Positions 7,662 to 15,384 of a stretch of 22,275 bases of DNA are shown in pieces. Numbering within the stretch: the stretch's first letter is position 1; each line of letters opens with the position of its first letter. Made by a program: the position numbers and the translations under genes. The stretch lies in the NCBI GenBank assembly GCA_900553155.1, contig USCM01000003.1, forward strand, positions 1 through 22,275, written 5' to 3'. The stretch is from an uncultured Prevotella sp. GTDB taxonomy: Bacteria; Bacteroidota; Bacteroidia; Bacteroidales; Bacteroidaceae. The notes beneath the pieces were generated by a model. That model worked only from the letters and a program-made list of their open reading frames with translations. It had not been told where the DNA came from and did no database searches.

Positions 7662-7729
7662 AATTCGTAACTCCTAACTCGTAATTCGTAACTCCCAACT
7701 CGTAATTCGCAACTCGTAATTCGTAATTC
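7662..7729 (+). repeat. Heptanucleotide tandem array filling the murE-mraY gap
   Basis: About 9.7 copies of a 7-mer with consensus AA(T/C)TCGT run from 1 bp after the murE stop to 3 bp before the mraY start: AATTCGT, AACTCCT, AACTCGT, AATTCGT, AACTCCC, AACTCGT, AATTCGC, AACTCGT, AATTCGT, AATTC. The first six form a 21-bp higher-order repeat (7662-7682 and 7683-7703, 20 of 21 identical). No TAnnTTTG element or terminator lies within it. Confidence 0.9.
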
Positions 7730-7732
7730 AAA

Positions 7733-9001
7733 ATGTTATACTATCTTTTCCGTTTCCTCGAGCAATACGGCATCTCCGGCTCCCACATGTGGGGCTACAT
7801 ATCGTTCCGCTCGTTGTTGGCACTCATCCTCTCGCTCGTTATCTCGGCTTGGTTCGGCGAGCGGTTCATCAAGTATCTCAAGAGTAAGCAAATCACCGAG
7901 ACACAGCGCGATGCCAGCATCGACCCGTTCGGCGTAAAGAAAATAGGCGTGCCGTCGATGGGCGGCATCATCATCATCGTGGCAATACTTGTACCTGTGC
8001 TGCTGCTTGGACGTCTGCGCAACATCTACCTGTTGCTCATGATTGTAACAACAGTATGGTTGGGATTCCTCGGCGGTATGGACGACTTCATCAAGATATT
8101 CCGCCGCAACAAGGAAGGACTTAAGGGCAAGTACAAGATTGTGGGCCAGATAGGCATCGGCCTTATTGTGGGCCTTACCCTGTGGGCATCGCCCGACGTG
8201 AAGATGAACGAGAACCTTGCCTACGAAAAGCAGGGACACGAGATAGTGGTGAAGCACAGGGCAGAAGCACGCAAGTCGCTTAAGACCACCATACCCTTTG
8301 TCAAGGGCCACAACCTCGACTACTCGCGCATAACAAGCGTCTTTGGCGAGCACCGCGTGGCAGCCGGATGGATTCTCTTTGTCATCATGACCATATTCGT
8401 GGTGACTGCCGTCAGCAACGGCGCCAACCTCAACGACGGTATGGACGGCATGTGCGCAGGCAACTCTGCCATTATAGGTGTGGCATTGGGCATACTGGCG
8501 TACGTAAGCTCGCACATCGAGTATGCCAGCTACCTCAACATCATGTACATACCAGGGTCGGAGGAGCTGGTGGTGTTCCTGTGTGCCTTTATAGGCGCGC
8601 TGATAGGCTTCCTGTGGTACAACGCATACCCGGCACAGGTGTTTATGGGCGACACTGGCTCGCTAACCATCGGCGGCATCATCGCCGTTACAGCCATCAT
8701 CATACACAAGGAGCTTATGCTGCCTATATTGTGCGGCATCTTCTTCGTAGAGAGCCTCAGCGTCATACTGCAGGTATACTACTACAAGCTGGGCAAGCGA
8801 CACGGCGTTAAGCAGCGCATCTTCAAGCGCACACCTATCCACGACAACTTCCGCACACAGCAGTCGCAGCTCGACCCCGACTGCAAGTATCTCATAAAGA
8901 AGCCTAAGGGTGCCGTTCACGAGTCGAAGATTACTATCCGTTTCTGGATAACCACCATCATATTGGCGGCTCTCACAATAATAACACTAAAAATAAGATA
9001 A
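7733..9001 (+). CDS. mraY: Phospho-MurNAc-pentapeptide transferase MraY
   Basis: A 422-residue polytopic inner-membrane enzyme that moves phospho-MurNAc-pentapeptide onto undecaprenyl phosphate to make lipid I. Motifs: GVPSMGG (72-78), the Mg-binding Asp pair GGMDDFIKI (114-122), NGANLNDGMDG (229-239; NALTDGLDG is more usual), FMGDTGS (304-310) and RTPIHDNF (366-373). In most MraY proteins the last reads PIHHHFE, so the second and third His are replaced by Asp371 and Asn372. It is about 60 residues longer than E. coli MraY, with a hydrophilic insertion at about 153-208. About ten membrane helices are discernible. It starts directly after the repeat array, and an intercistronic hairpin follows the stop. 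Confidence 0.95.
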   Translation: MLYYLFRFLEQYGISGSHMWGYISFRSLLALILSLVISAWFGERFIKYLKSKQITETQRDASIDPFGVKKIGVPSMGGIIIIVAILVPVLLLGRLRNIYLLLMIVTTVWLGFLGGMDDFIKIFRRNKEGLKGKYKIVGQIGIGLIVGLTLWASPDVKMNENLAYEKQGHEIVVKHRAEARKSLKTTIPFVKGHNLDYSRITSVFGEHRVAAGWILFVIMTIFVVTAVSNGANLNDGMDGMCAGNSAIIGVALGILAYVSSHIEYASYLNIMYIPGSEELVVFLCAFIGALIGFLWYNAYPAQVFMGDTGSLTIGGIIAVTAIIIHKELMLPILCGIFFVESLSVILQVYYYKLGKRHGVKQRIFKRTPIHDNFRTQQSQLDPDCKYLIKKPKGAVHESKITIRFWITTIILAALTIITLKIR

Positions 9002-9006
9002 CAAAT

Positions 9007-9029
9007 GCCGCTCTCCATCGGGGAGCGGC
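9007..9029 (+). promoter_or_regulatory. Intercistronic hairpin between mraY and murD
   Basis: GCCGCTCTCC (9007-9016) pairs with GGGGAGCGGC (9020-9029) around a 3-nt ATC loop: 10 bp with one G-U pair. No T-tract follows, so it does not look like a terminator. It lies between the mraY stop and the murD ATG I chose (9044), and may affect mRNA stability or translation. Confidence 0.6.
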
Positions 9030-9043
9030 CAACCTACAATAAT

Positions 9044-10375
9044 ATGAAGAAGATTATTATACTCGGCGCCGGCGAGAGTGGTGCCGGAGCTGCCGTACTG
9101 GCAAAGAAGGAAGGTTTCGACGTGTTCGTAAGCGACATGTCGGCCATCAAAGACAAATACAAGAAGATGCTTGACGACCACGGCATAGAGTGGGAGGAAA
9201 AGCAGCACACCGAGGCCAAGATTCTCGCTGCCGACGAGATAATCAAGAGTCCCGGCATACCTAAGGAGGCCCCTATGGTGAAGAAGGCCATAGACAAGGG
9301 CATACACATCATCAGCGAGATTGAGTTTGCTGGCCGCTACACCAACTCGAAGATGATTTGCATCACCGGCTCCAACGGCAAGACTACAACAACATCGCTT
9401 ATATACCACATCTTCAAGACCGCGGGCTACGACGCCGGACTCGCCGGAAACATCGGACGCTCATTGGCATTGCAGGTGGCTGAGGATCCGCACGAATACT
9501 ATATCATTGAGCTTAGCTCGTTCCAGCTCGACAATATGTACGACTTCCATGCCAACATTGCCATCCTGCTGAACATAACACCCGACCACCTCGACCGCTA
9601 CGACTACTGTATGCAGAACTATGTGGACGCCAAGATGCGCATCATACAGAACCAGACCGACAGCGACTCGTTCATCTACTGGAACGACGACCCCGTAATC
9701 AAGCGCGAACTGGAGAAGTATGACATCAAGGCTATACAGTACCCCTTCTCCGAGCTGAAGGAGAAAGGCTCTATTGGCTACATCGAGGAGGGCAGCTACA
9801 AGATAGAAAAACCCACTCCGTTCAACATGGAGCAGGAAGAGCTGTCGCTTACAGGCAAGCACAACATATACAACTCGCTTGCCGCCGGCATAGCAGGCAA
9901 CATCACTGGCATAAAGAAGGACGTGATACGACAGAGCCTTAGCGACTTCCCCGGTGTAGAACACCGCCTGGAAAAGGTGTGCAAGGTGGGCGGCGTGCAG
10001 TACATCAACGACTCGAAAGCCACCAATGTGGACGCTTGCTGGTATGCCCTCGAGAGCATGAAGACACCTACCATCCTCATCATCGGAGGCAAGGACAAGG
10101 GCAACGACTACAACGAGATAAAGCAACTGGTGGAGCAGAAGTGCAAGGCGCTTGTGTTCCTCGGTGCCGACAACACCAAACTGCACAACTTCTTCGACCC
10201 TATGGGCATAACCATACGCGACACCCACTCGATGAAGGACTGCGTGGCAGCATGCTATGAGCTTGCCCAACCGGGCGACACAGTGCTCCTTAGTCCGTGC
10301 TGTGCCAGCTTCGACCTGTTCAAGAACATGGAAGACCGCGGCGAGCAGTTTAAGACATTAGTTAGAAGTCTGTAA
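9044..10375 (+). CDS. murD: UDP-MurNAc-L-Ala:D-Glu ligase MurD
   Basis: A 443-residue cytoplasmic ligase that adds D-glutamate to UDP-MurNAc-L-Ala. I start it at 9044 (MKKIIILGAGESGAGAAVLA), which puts the nucleotide-fold loop GAGESGAG at residues 8-15 as in the family. An in-frame ATG at 9005 would add 13 residues encoded by a hairpin and is unlikely. Motifs: GSNGKTT (109-115), GNIG (135-138), ELSSFQL (156-162), DHLDRY (181-186), carbamylated-Lys candidate Lys197, GVEHRLE (304-310), INDSKATN (321-328), IIGGKDKG (346-353) and LLSPCCASFDLF (415-426, Cys-Cys where SPACAS is usual). ftsW follows after 9 bp. Confidence 0.95.
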   Translation: MKKIIILGAGESGAGAAVLAKKEGFDVFVSDMSAIKDKYKKMLDDHGIEWEEKQHTEAKILAADEIIKSPGIPKEAPMVKKAIDKGIHIISEIEFAGRYTNSKMICITGSNGKTTTTSLIYHIFKTAGYDAGLAGNIGRSLALQVAEDPHEYYIIELSSFQLDNMYDFHANIAILLNITPDHLDRYDYCMQNYVDAKMRIIQNQTDSDSFIYWNDDPVIKRELEKYDIKAIQYPFSELKEKGSIGYIEEGSYKIEKPTPFNMEQEELSLTGKHNIYNSLAAGIAGNITGIKKDVIRQSLSDFPGVEHRLEKVCKVGGVQYINDSKATNVDACWYALESMKTPTILIIGGKDKGNDYNEIKQLVEQKCKALVFLGADNTKLHNFFDPMGITIRDTHSMKDCVAACYELAQPGDTVLLSPCCASFDLFKNMEDRGEQFKTLVRSL

Positions 10376-10384
10376 CGACAAGAG

Positions 10385-11668
10385 ATGATAAACAAGACAT
10401 TAGGCAATATATTCAAGGGCGACAAGGTTATCTGGATGGTGTTCTTCTTCCTGTGCCTTATCAGCGTAATCGAGGTCTATTCGGCTTCGGCACAGCTCAC
10501 CTACCGTGCAAGCAGCTACATAGCGCCTATGTTCAAGCACATCGGACTGCTGGCAATGGGTGTGCTCGCCACCGTGCTGACACTCAACGTAAAGTGCCGC
10601 TACTTCAAGCTGCTCACCACTCCGCTGCTCGTATTGTCGTTCGTCATGCTCATCTGCGTGTTCTTCGTGGGTGAGTCGACCAACGGCGCACAACGCTGGA
10701 TGGGCATCGCAGGCATACAGTTTCAGCCCTCGGAGATAGCAAAGGGTGCCATGGTGCTTGCAACGGCGCAGATATTGAGCAACCTGCAGACGGAGAACGG
10801 TGCCGACAAGAACGCCTTTAAGTACATACTGACGGTTGGCGCGTTCATCATACTGCCCATTATGTTTGAGAACCTGTCCACCGCCATGCTTCTGTGCATC
10901 GTCATATTCATGATGATGCTTATAGGACGTGTACCCATGCGCCAGCTTGGAAGGCTGCTCGGATTCACCGTCCTCGGTGCCGCCTTATTGGTGGGAGCCG
11001 TATTGACATTGGGACACGACAACGCACAGAACCCCCAAATGGAGGGCAAGCAGCTTACCGAACAGGTGAAGGCTGAGCCTAAGGAGAAGAGTACGGTGGA
11101 AAAGGTGTTCCACCGCTTCGACACGTGGAAGGCGCGCATAGACAAGTTCCTCGTTCACAAGGAGCTTACGCCCAAGGACATCGACCTCGACAAGGACGCC
11201 CAGGTGGCTCACGCCAACATTGCCATTGCCTCATCCAACATTGCAGGCAAGGGACCGGGCAACTCGGAGGAGTGCAACTTCATACCACAGGCCTACTCCG
11301 ACTTTATCTTTGCCATCATCATCGAGGAGATGGGCATAGTGGGAGCTTTCGCTGTGGCGATGCTGTACATCATCCTCCTCTTCCGCACCGGGCGCATTGC
11401 GAGCCGATGCGAGAACAACTTCCCTGCCCTATTGGCTATTGGACTTGCCCTGCTGCTTGTCACCCAGGCACTGTTCAACATGTGCGTGGCAGTAGGTTTG
11501 GCACCGGTTACGGGTCAGCCGCTACCCCTCATAAGCAAGGGAGGTACGTCGAGCATCATCAACTGTATATACATTGGAGTGATATTGAGCATCAGCCGTT
11601 CGGCACAAAAAAAGCCTGAAATCATTGAGGAAACCAACATACCTCAGTCGGCAGCAACCGAAAAATAG
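10385..11668 (+). CDS. ftsW: SEDS peptidoglycan glycosyltransferase FtsW
   Basis: A 427-residue SEDS-family membrane protein that polymerises lipid II at the septum together with FtsI. Family motifs: STNGAQRWM (98-106), FQPSEIAK (113-120), GKGPGNS (288-294), QAYSDFIFAIIIEEMG (302-317), where Asp306 is the probable catalytic residue, and TGQPLPLISKGGTS (376-389). About ten hydrophobic helices are visible. The large periplasmic loop between residues about 211 and 280 is long, hydrophilic and charged (EQVKAEPKEKSTVEKVFHRF region). The C-terminal cytoplasmic tail (405-427) is polar. It is FtsW rather than RodA because it sits between murD and murG in the dcw cluster. Confidence 0.94.
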   Translation: MINKTLGNIFKGDKVIWMVFFFLCLISVIEVYSASAQLTYRASSYIAPMFKHIGLLAMGVLATVLTLNVKCRYFKLLTTPLLVLSFVMLICVFFVGESTNGAQRWMGIAGIQFQPSEIAKGAMVLATAQILSNLQTENGADKNAFKYILTVGAFIILPIMFENLSTAMLLCIVIFMMMLIGRVPMRQLGRLLGFTVLGAALLVGAVLTLGHDNAQNPQMEGKQLTEQVKAEPKEKSTVEKVFHRFDTWKARIDKFLVHKELTPKDIDLDKDAQVAHANIAIASSNIAGKGPGNSEECNFIPQAYSDFIFAIIIEEMGIVGAFAVAMLYIILLFRTGRIASRCENNFPALLAIGLALLLVTQALFNMCVAVGLAPVTGQPLPLISKGGTSSIINCIYIGVILSISRSAQKKPEIIEETNIPQSAATEK

Positions 11669-11720
11669 CCAACGGGTTAATAAAAAAAGCACAATAATCC
11701 ACAATGTCAGAAAAAATGAT

Positions 11721-11728
11721 TAATTTTG
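11721..11728 (+). promoter_or_regulatory. Candidate internal promoter (-7 element) for murG onward
   Basis: TAATTTTG is an exact match to TAnnTTTG. It lies in the longest gap inside the cluster (11669-11763, 95 bp, AT-rich), 35 bp before the murG ATG. No clear TTTG lies 19-21 nt upstream. It may give extra transcription of murG-murC-ftsQ-ftsA-ftsZ. Confidence 0.45.
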
Positions 11729-11763
11729 TGAATTGAAAGATAAGGTCAACAAAACGCTATCAA

Positions 11764-12876
11764 ATGGAAAATGAACTGAGAGTCATAGTCAGTGGCGGAG
11801 GTACCGGAGGTCACATATTCCCGGCAGTCTCAATAGCCAACGCAATAAAGTCAAAACGCCCCAATGCCAAGATACTGTTCGTAGGAGCAATAGGCAGAAT
11901 GGAAATGCAGCGCGTACCGGCTGCAGGCTACGAAATTGTGGGTCTGCCCGTACGTGGATTCAAGCGTCCCTTGTGGTCGCTGTCCAACATTGGCGTGGCC
12001 TTAGACTTCTTCAAGAGCAAGCACATGGTGCGCAAGACCATCAAAGAGTTTGCCCCTGACGTTGCAGTGGGTGTGGGCGGATATGCCAGCGCAGCCACTC
12101 TTGATGCGGCAAACGCTATGGGCATACCCACGCTCATACAAGAGCAGAACTCGTATGCCGGCGTTACCAACAAGCACCTCGCGCCCAAAGCACGCAAGAT
12201 ATGCGTAGCCTACGAGGGCATGGAACGCTTCTTCCCAGCCGACCGCATCATCATCACCGGCAACCCCGTGCGCCAGAATCTTATCGAGACAAGCACCACA
12301 CGAGAGGAAGCCATCAAGAGCTTGGGCCTCGACCCCAACAAGAAGACTATACTCTTAGTTGGCGGAAGCCTCGGAGCACGAACCATTAACGAGAGCGTGC
12401 TGCAGCATCTCGACCTCGTAGAGAAGAGCGGCGTGCAGTTTGTATGGCAGACAGGCAAGTACTATAGCGCCTCTGTTGCCGAGCAACTGAAGAACCACCA
12501 CCAGCTGCCAATGCTCAAGGTAATGGACTTCATCAGCGACATGGGAGCCGCATACAAGGCTGCCGACCTCGTGATAAGCCGTGCCGGAGCAAGCTCCATC
12601 AGCGAGTTCTGCCTCATTGGCAAACCAGTTATACTCGTGCCTTCGCCCAATGTGGCTGAAGACCACCAGACAAAGAACGCCATGGCACTGGTAAACAAGA
12701 GCGCCGCTCTGTACGTCAAGGATGCCGAGGCACCTGCAACGCTGCTGCGACTCGCTGTAGACACTGTGAAGGACGACGAGCAACTGGCTCAACTGGCAGA
12801 AAACATAAAGAAACTTGGCAAGCCCAACTCAGCCGACATCATTGCCGACGAAGTGCTGAAGATTGCCGGAAAATAA
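11764..12876 (+). CDS. murG: UDP-GlcNAc:lipid I GlcNAc transferase MurG
   Basis: A 370-residue GT-B glycosyltransferase that converts lipid I to lipid II at the cytoplasmic face of the membrane. Motifs: SGGGTGGHIFPA (10-21, first Gly-rich loop), VGVGGYAS (102-109, second loop), EQNSYAGVTNK (127-137), TGNPVR (165-170), VGGSLGAR (199-206, third loop), SRAGASSISE (272-281) and PNVAEDHQTKNA (295-306), which bind UDP-GlcNAc. Length is normal. It begins after the widest intergenic gap of the cluster and precedes murC by 12 bp. Confidence 0.96.
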   Translation: MENELRVIVSGGGTGGHIFPAVSIANAIKSKRPNAKILFVGAIGRMEMQRVPAAGYEIVGLPVRGFKRPLWSLSNIGVALDFFKSKHMVRKTIKEFAPDVAVGVGGYASAATLDAANAMGIPTLIQEQNSYAGVTNKHLAPKARKICVAYEGMERFFPADRIIITGNPVRQNLIETSTTREEAIKSLGLDPNKKTILLVGGSLGARTINESVLQHLDLVEKSGVQFVWQTGKYYSASVAEQLKNHHQLPMLKVMDFISDMGAAYKAADLVISRAGASSISEFCLIGKPVILVPSPNVAEDHQTKNAMALVNKSAALYVKDAEAPATLLRLAVDTVKDDEQLAQLAENIKKLGKPNSADIIADEVLKIAGK

Positions 12877-12888
12877 AAACAACTACAA

Positions 12889-14256
12889 ATGGAAATCAAA
12901 GATATCAAAGCTGTATACTTCGTCGGTGCTGGCGGCATCGGCATGAGCGCAATAGCCCGCTACTTCATCAGAAAAGGCATCGTAGTGGCCGGATACGACA
13001 AGACCCCATCGCAGCTGACACACCAGCTCGAGCGTGAGGGTATGCTTCTGCACTACGAAGAAAACCCCGAGGAGATTCCACACGCTTGCCGCAAGCCCGA
13101 ATCGTGCCTCGTTATATACACACCGGCAATACCTGCCGAACACAAAGAGCTTGTGTATTTCCGCGAAAACGGATTCACTATAGAGAAGCGTGCCCAGGTG
13201 CTCGGCACACTTACACGCACACACAAGGGCCTATGCGTTGCCGGCACACACGGCAAGACAAGCACCTCGACAATGTGCGCGCACATCATGCACCAGAGCC
13301 ACCTCGACTGCAACGCCTTCCTCGGAGGCATCTCGAAGAACTATGGCACCAACTATATACTCTCCGACCAAAGCGACTATGTCGTTATTGAGGCCGACGA
13401 GTTCGACCGTTCGTTCCACTGGCTGCGTCCATGGATGAGCGTCATCACAGCAACCGACCCCGACCACCTCGACATCTACGGCACAAAAGAGGCTTATCTC
13501 GAAAGCTTCCACCACTACACAACGCTGATACAGCCGGGCGGAGCACTCATCATACACAAAAACCTGGAGATGAAGGCCGAGTGCCAGGAGGGTGTTAAGG
13601 TATACGAATACAGCCTCAACGAGGGCGACTTCCATGCCGAGAACATCCGCATCGACAACGGCGAGATTACATTCGACTTTGTATCGCCTATCGAGAACGT
13701 CAAGAACGTAGAGCTTGGACAGCCCGTACCCATCAACATCGAGAACGGTGTGGCTGCCATGGCTATGGCACAGCTCAACGGATGCAACGCCGAGGAACTG
13801 CGCTACGGCATGAAGACATACAAATTCGACTTCAAGATAAAGAACGACAAGCACGTCTTGCTGTCCGACTATGCACACCACCCCAAGGAGATATACCAAA
13901 GCGCCAAGAGCATACGCGAGCTGTACAAGAACCGCCATATAACAGCTATCTTCCAGCCGCACCTCTACACACGCACACGCGACTTCTACAAGGACTTTGC
14001 CGACGCCCTCTCACAGCTCGACGAGGTTATTCTGTGCGACATCTACCCGGCACGCGAGCAGCCTATACCAGGCGTAACATCGCAGCTGATATACGACAAC
14101 CTCAAGGAGGGTGTCGAGAAGAGCATGACTCACAAGGAAGACGTGCTCGACCTTGTAAAGAACCGCGACTTCGACGTGCTCGTGATACTCGGCGCCGGCG
14201 ACCTCGACAACTACGTGCCGCAGATTGCCAAGATTATCGAGAACAAGGAGAAGTAG
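12889..14256 (+). CDS. murC: UDP-MurNAc:L-Ala ligase MurC, lacking the GxxRR motif
   Basis: A 455-residue cytoplasmic ligase that adds the first stem-peptide residue, L-Ala, to UDP-MurNAc. Motifs: GAGGIGMS (13-20), TPAIP (78-82), GTHGKTSTS (119-127), EADEFDRSF (168-176), DPDHLDIY (190-197), DYAHHP (327-332), YPARE (386-390) and GAGD (435-438). Oddity: the family motif G-V-x-R-R-F at the junction of the central and C-terminal domains is absent. The protein reads GMKTYK directly followed by FDFKIKNDK (307-321), as if five codons (expected G-V-D-R-R) were removed in frame at 13824/13825. All other motifs and the reading frame are intact, so I keep it as a gene, but its activity deserves testing. 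Unlike many dcw clusters, no ddl or murB follows. Confidence 0.93.
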   Translation: MEIKDIKAVYFVGAGGIGMSAIARYFIRKGIVVAGYDKTPSQLTHQLEREGMLLHYEENPEEIPHACRKPESCLVIYTPAIPAEHKELVYFRENGFTIEKRAQVLGTLTRTHKGLCVAGTHGKTSTSTMCAHIMHQSHLDCNAFLGGISKNYGTNYILSDQSDYVVIEADEFDRSFHWLRPWMSVITATDPDHLDIYGTKEAYLESFHHYTTLIQPGGALIIHKNLEMKAECQEGVKVYEYSLNEGDFHAENIRIDNGEITFDFVSPIENVKNVELGQPVPINIENGVAAMAMAQLNGCNAEELRYGMKTYKFDFKIKNDKHVLLSDYAHHPKEIYQSAKSIRELYKNRHITAIFQPHLYTRTRDFYKDFADALSQLDEVILCDIYPAREQPIPGVTSQLIYDNLKEGVEKSMTHKEDVLDLVKNRDFDVLVILGAGDLDNYVPQIAKIIENKEK

Positions 14257-14312
14257 GCAAGACATACAACATACAGTCAAGACTCATCAACTAAAATAAA
14301 ACGCAAGACAAA

Positions 14313-15356
14313 GTGAAAACATCCTGGAGCAAAAGACTGTTCGTGGCAAGCGACATACTGATAGCAATATATCTGTTGCTTGCCTTCGTCTCTTTCGACA
14401 AGAAGGGCGACCCAAAGGCGCTGTGCTCCAAGGTGAACATCGACATCGCCGACAACGCCGCCGGAGGTTTCCTCGACGCCAAAGTGATAAAGGAGCGCTT
14501 GCAAAAGACGGGCTTCTACCCTATAGGCCGACAACTCAAAGACGTCGACACAAGAGGCATCGAGGAGATGTTGAGGCGAAGCCCGTTTGTCAAGACTGCC
14601 GAATGCTACAAAACCGAGGGCGGATACGTATACATCAGCGTTACACAGCGAATGCCGGTGATACGCATCAAAGCCGACAACGGCGACGACTACTACGTAG
14701 ACGACCACGACTGCATTATGCCGCGCTCAAGCTACACGAGCGACCTCATCATCGCAACGGGCTACATCAACCGCTGGTATGCCATCAACTACATATCGCC
14801 ATTGGGCAAGGCCATAATGCAGAACGACGTCTGGAAGAATCTTATAGAGCAGATCAACATCACACCCAACCTCGGCGTTGAGCTTGTGCCACGCATCGGC
14901 GACCATATTGTCTACATCGGACAACTGCCCGAGATAACCGACAAGAGCAAGCACGACAAGGACATAGCCCAGTTTGTCGACAAGAAGATGACAAGGTTGG
15001 AGAAGTTCTACAAGTACGGACTGTCGCAAGTGGGCTGGAACAAATACTCGTATGTCAACATCGAGTTCGACAACCAGATAATATGCAAGCGTAAGGACCA
15101 ACACGCCAATGCATACAAGCCACAACCCGTACAACCTGTCAATACGCCCGACACAACGCCGGCACCAGCCGAAGACGGACCGTCAGAGGGCGAGACAAGC
15201 ACCCCCGCAACAGAAAACCGAACTGGAACGGAGAGCAAAAAGACAGAAGCCAATAAGAAAGGTGGAACCGAGATGAAGAAGACCGACAACGCCAAGAAGG
15301 GCGCCAACGAGTCGAAAAAGACGGAGAACACCAATAAAAAGAAATCAAGTAACTAA
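14313..15356 (+). CDS. ftsQ: Cell division protein FtsQ with long Lys-rich tail
   Basis: A 347-residue bitopic divisome protein. The start is GTG at 14313 (KTSWSKRLF), since no in-frame ATG with the membrane anchor exists. One membrane segment spans about 9-28, followed by a periplasmic POTRA-like and beta region (about 40-255), with SPFVKTAECY (90-99), VTQRMPVIRI (110-119) and YYVDDHDCIMP (127-137) as in FtsQ family members. From about residue 265 the protein becomes low-complexity (PQPVQPVNTPDTTPAPAEDG) and ends in three 13-residue Lys-rich repeats. The tail is not part of canonical FtsQ. Identity rests on topology, core motifs and position between murC (56 bp gap) and ftsA (28 bp gap). Confidence 0.9.
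   Translation: MKTSWSKRLFVASDILIAIYLLLAFVSFDKKGDPKALCSKVNIDIADNAAGGFLDAKVIKERLQKTGFYPIGRQLKDVDTRGIEEMLRRSPFVKTAECYKTEGGYVYISVTQRMPVIRIKADNGDDYYVDDHDCIMPRSSYTSDLIIATGYINRWYAINYISPLGKAIMQNDVWKNLIEQINITPNLGVELVPRIGDHIVYIGQLPEITDKSKHDKDIAQFVDKKMTRLEKFYKYGLSQVGWNKYSYVNIEFDNQIICKRKDQHANAYKPQPVQPVNTPDTTPAPAEDGPSEGETSTPATENRTGTESKKTEANKKGGTEMKKTDNAKKGANESKKTENTNKKKSSN
15231..15347 (+). repeat. Three 39-bp (13-codon) tandem repeats in the ftsQ 3' end
   Basis: Units at 15231-15269, 15270-15308 and 15309-15347 encode ESKKTEANKKGGT, EMKKTDNAKKGAN and ESKKTENTNKKKS. The protein repeat is clearer than the DNA repeat because codons differ between copies, which points to selection on, or age of, the repeated peptide. 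Confidence 0.85.
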
Positions 15357-15384
15357 GAAATTATACAACATCACATAAGAACGT

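Noticed and set aside
7662..7729. Possible iteron-type origin or regulator-binding array
   Set aside because: The 7-bp units fit a simple-sequence tandem expansion. No replication gene or AT-rich melting region is nearby and no paired operator symmetry is seen.
9005..9043. N-terminal extension of MurD from the ATG at 9005
   Set aside because: The 13 extra residues come from the intercistronic hairpin. The MurD family begins at the MKKIIILGAG position (9044).
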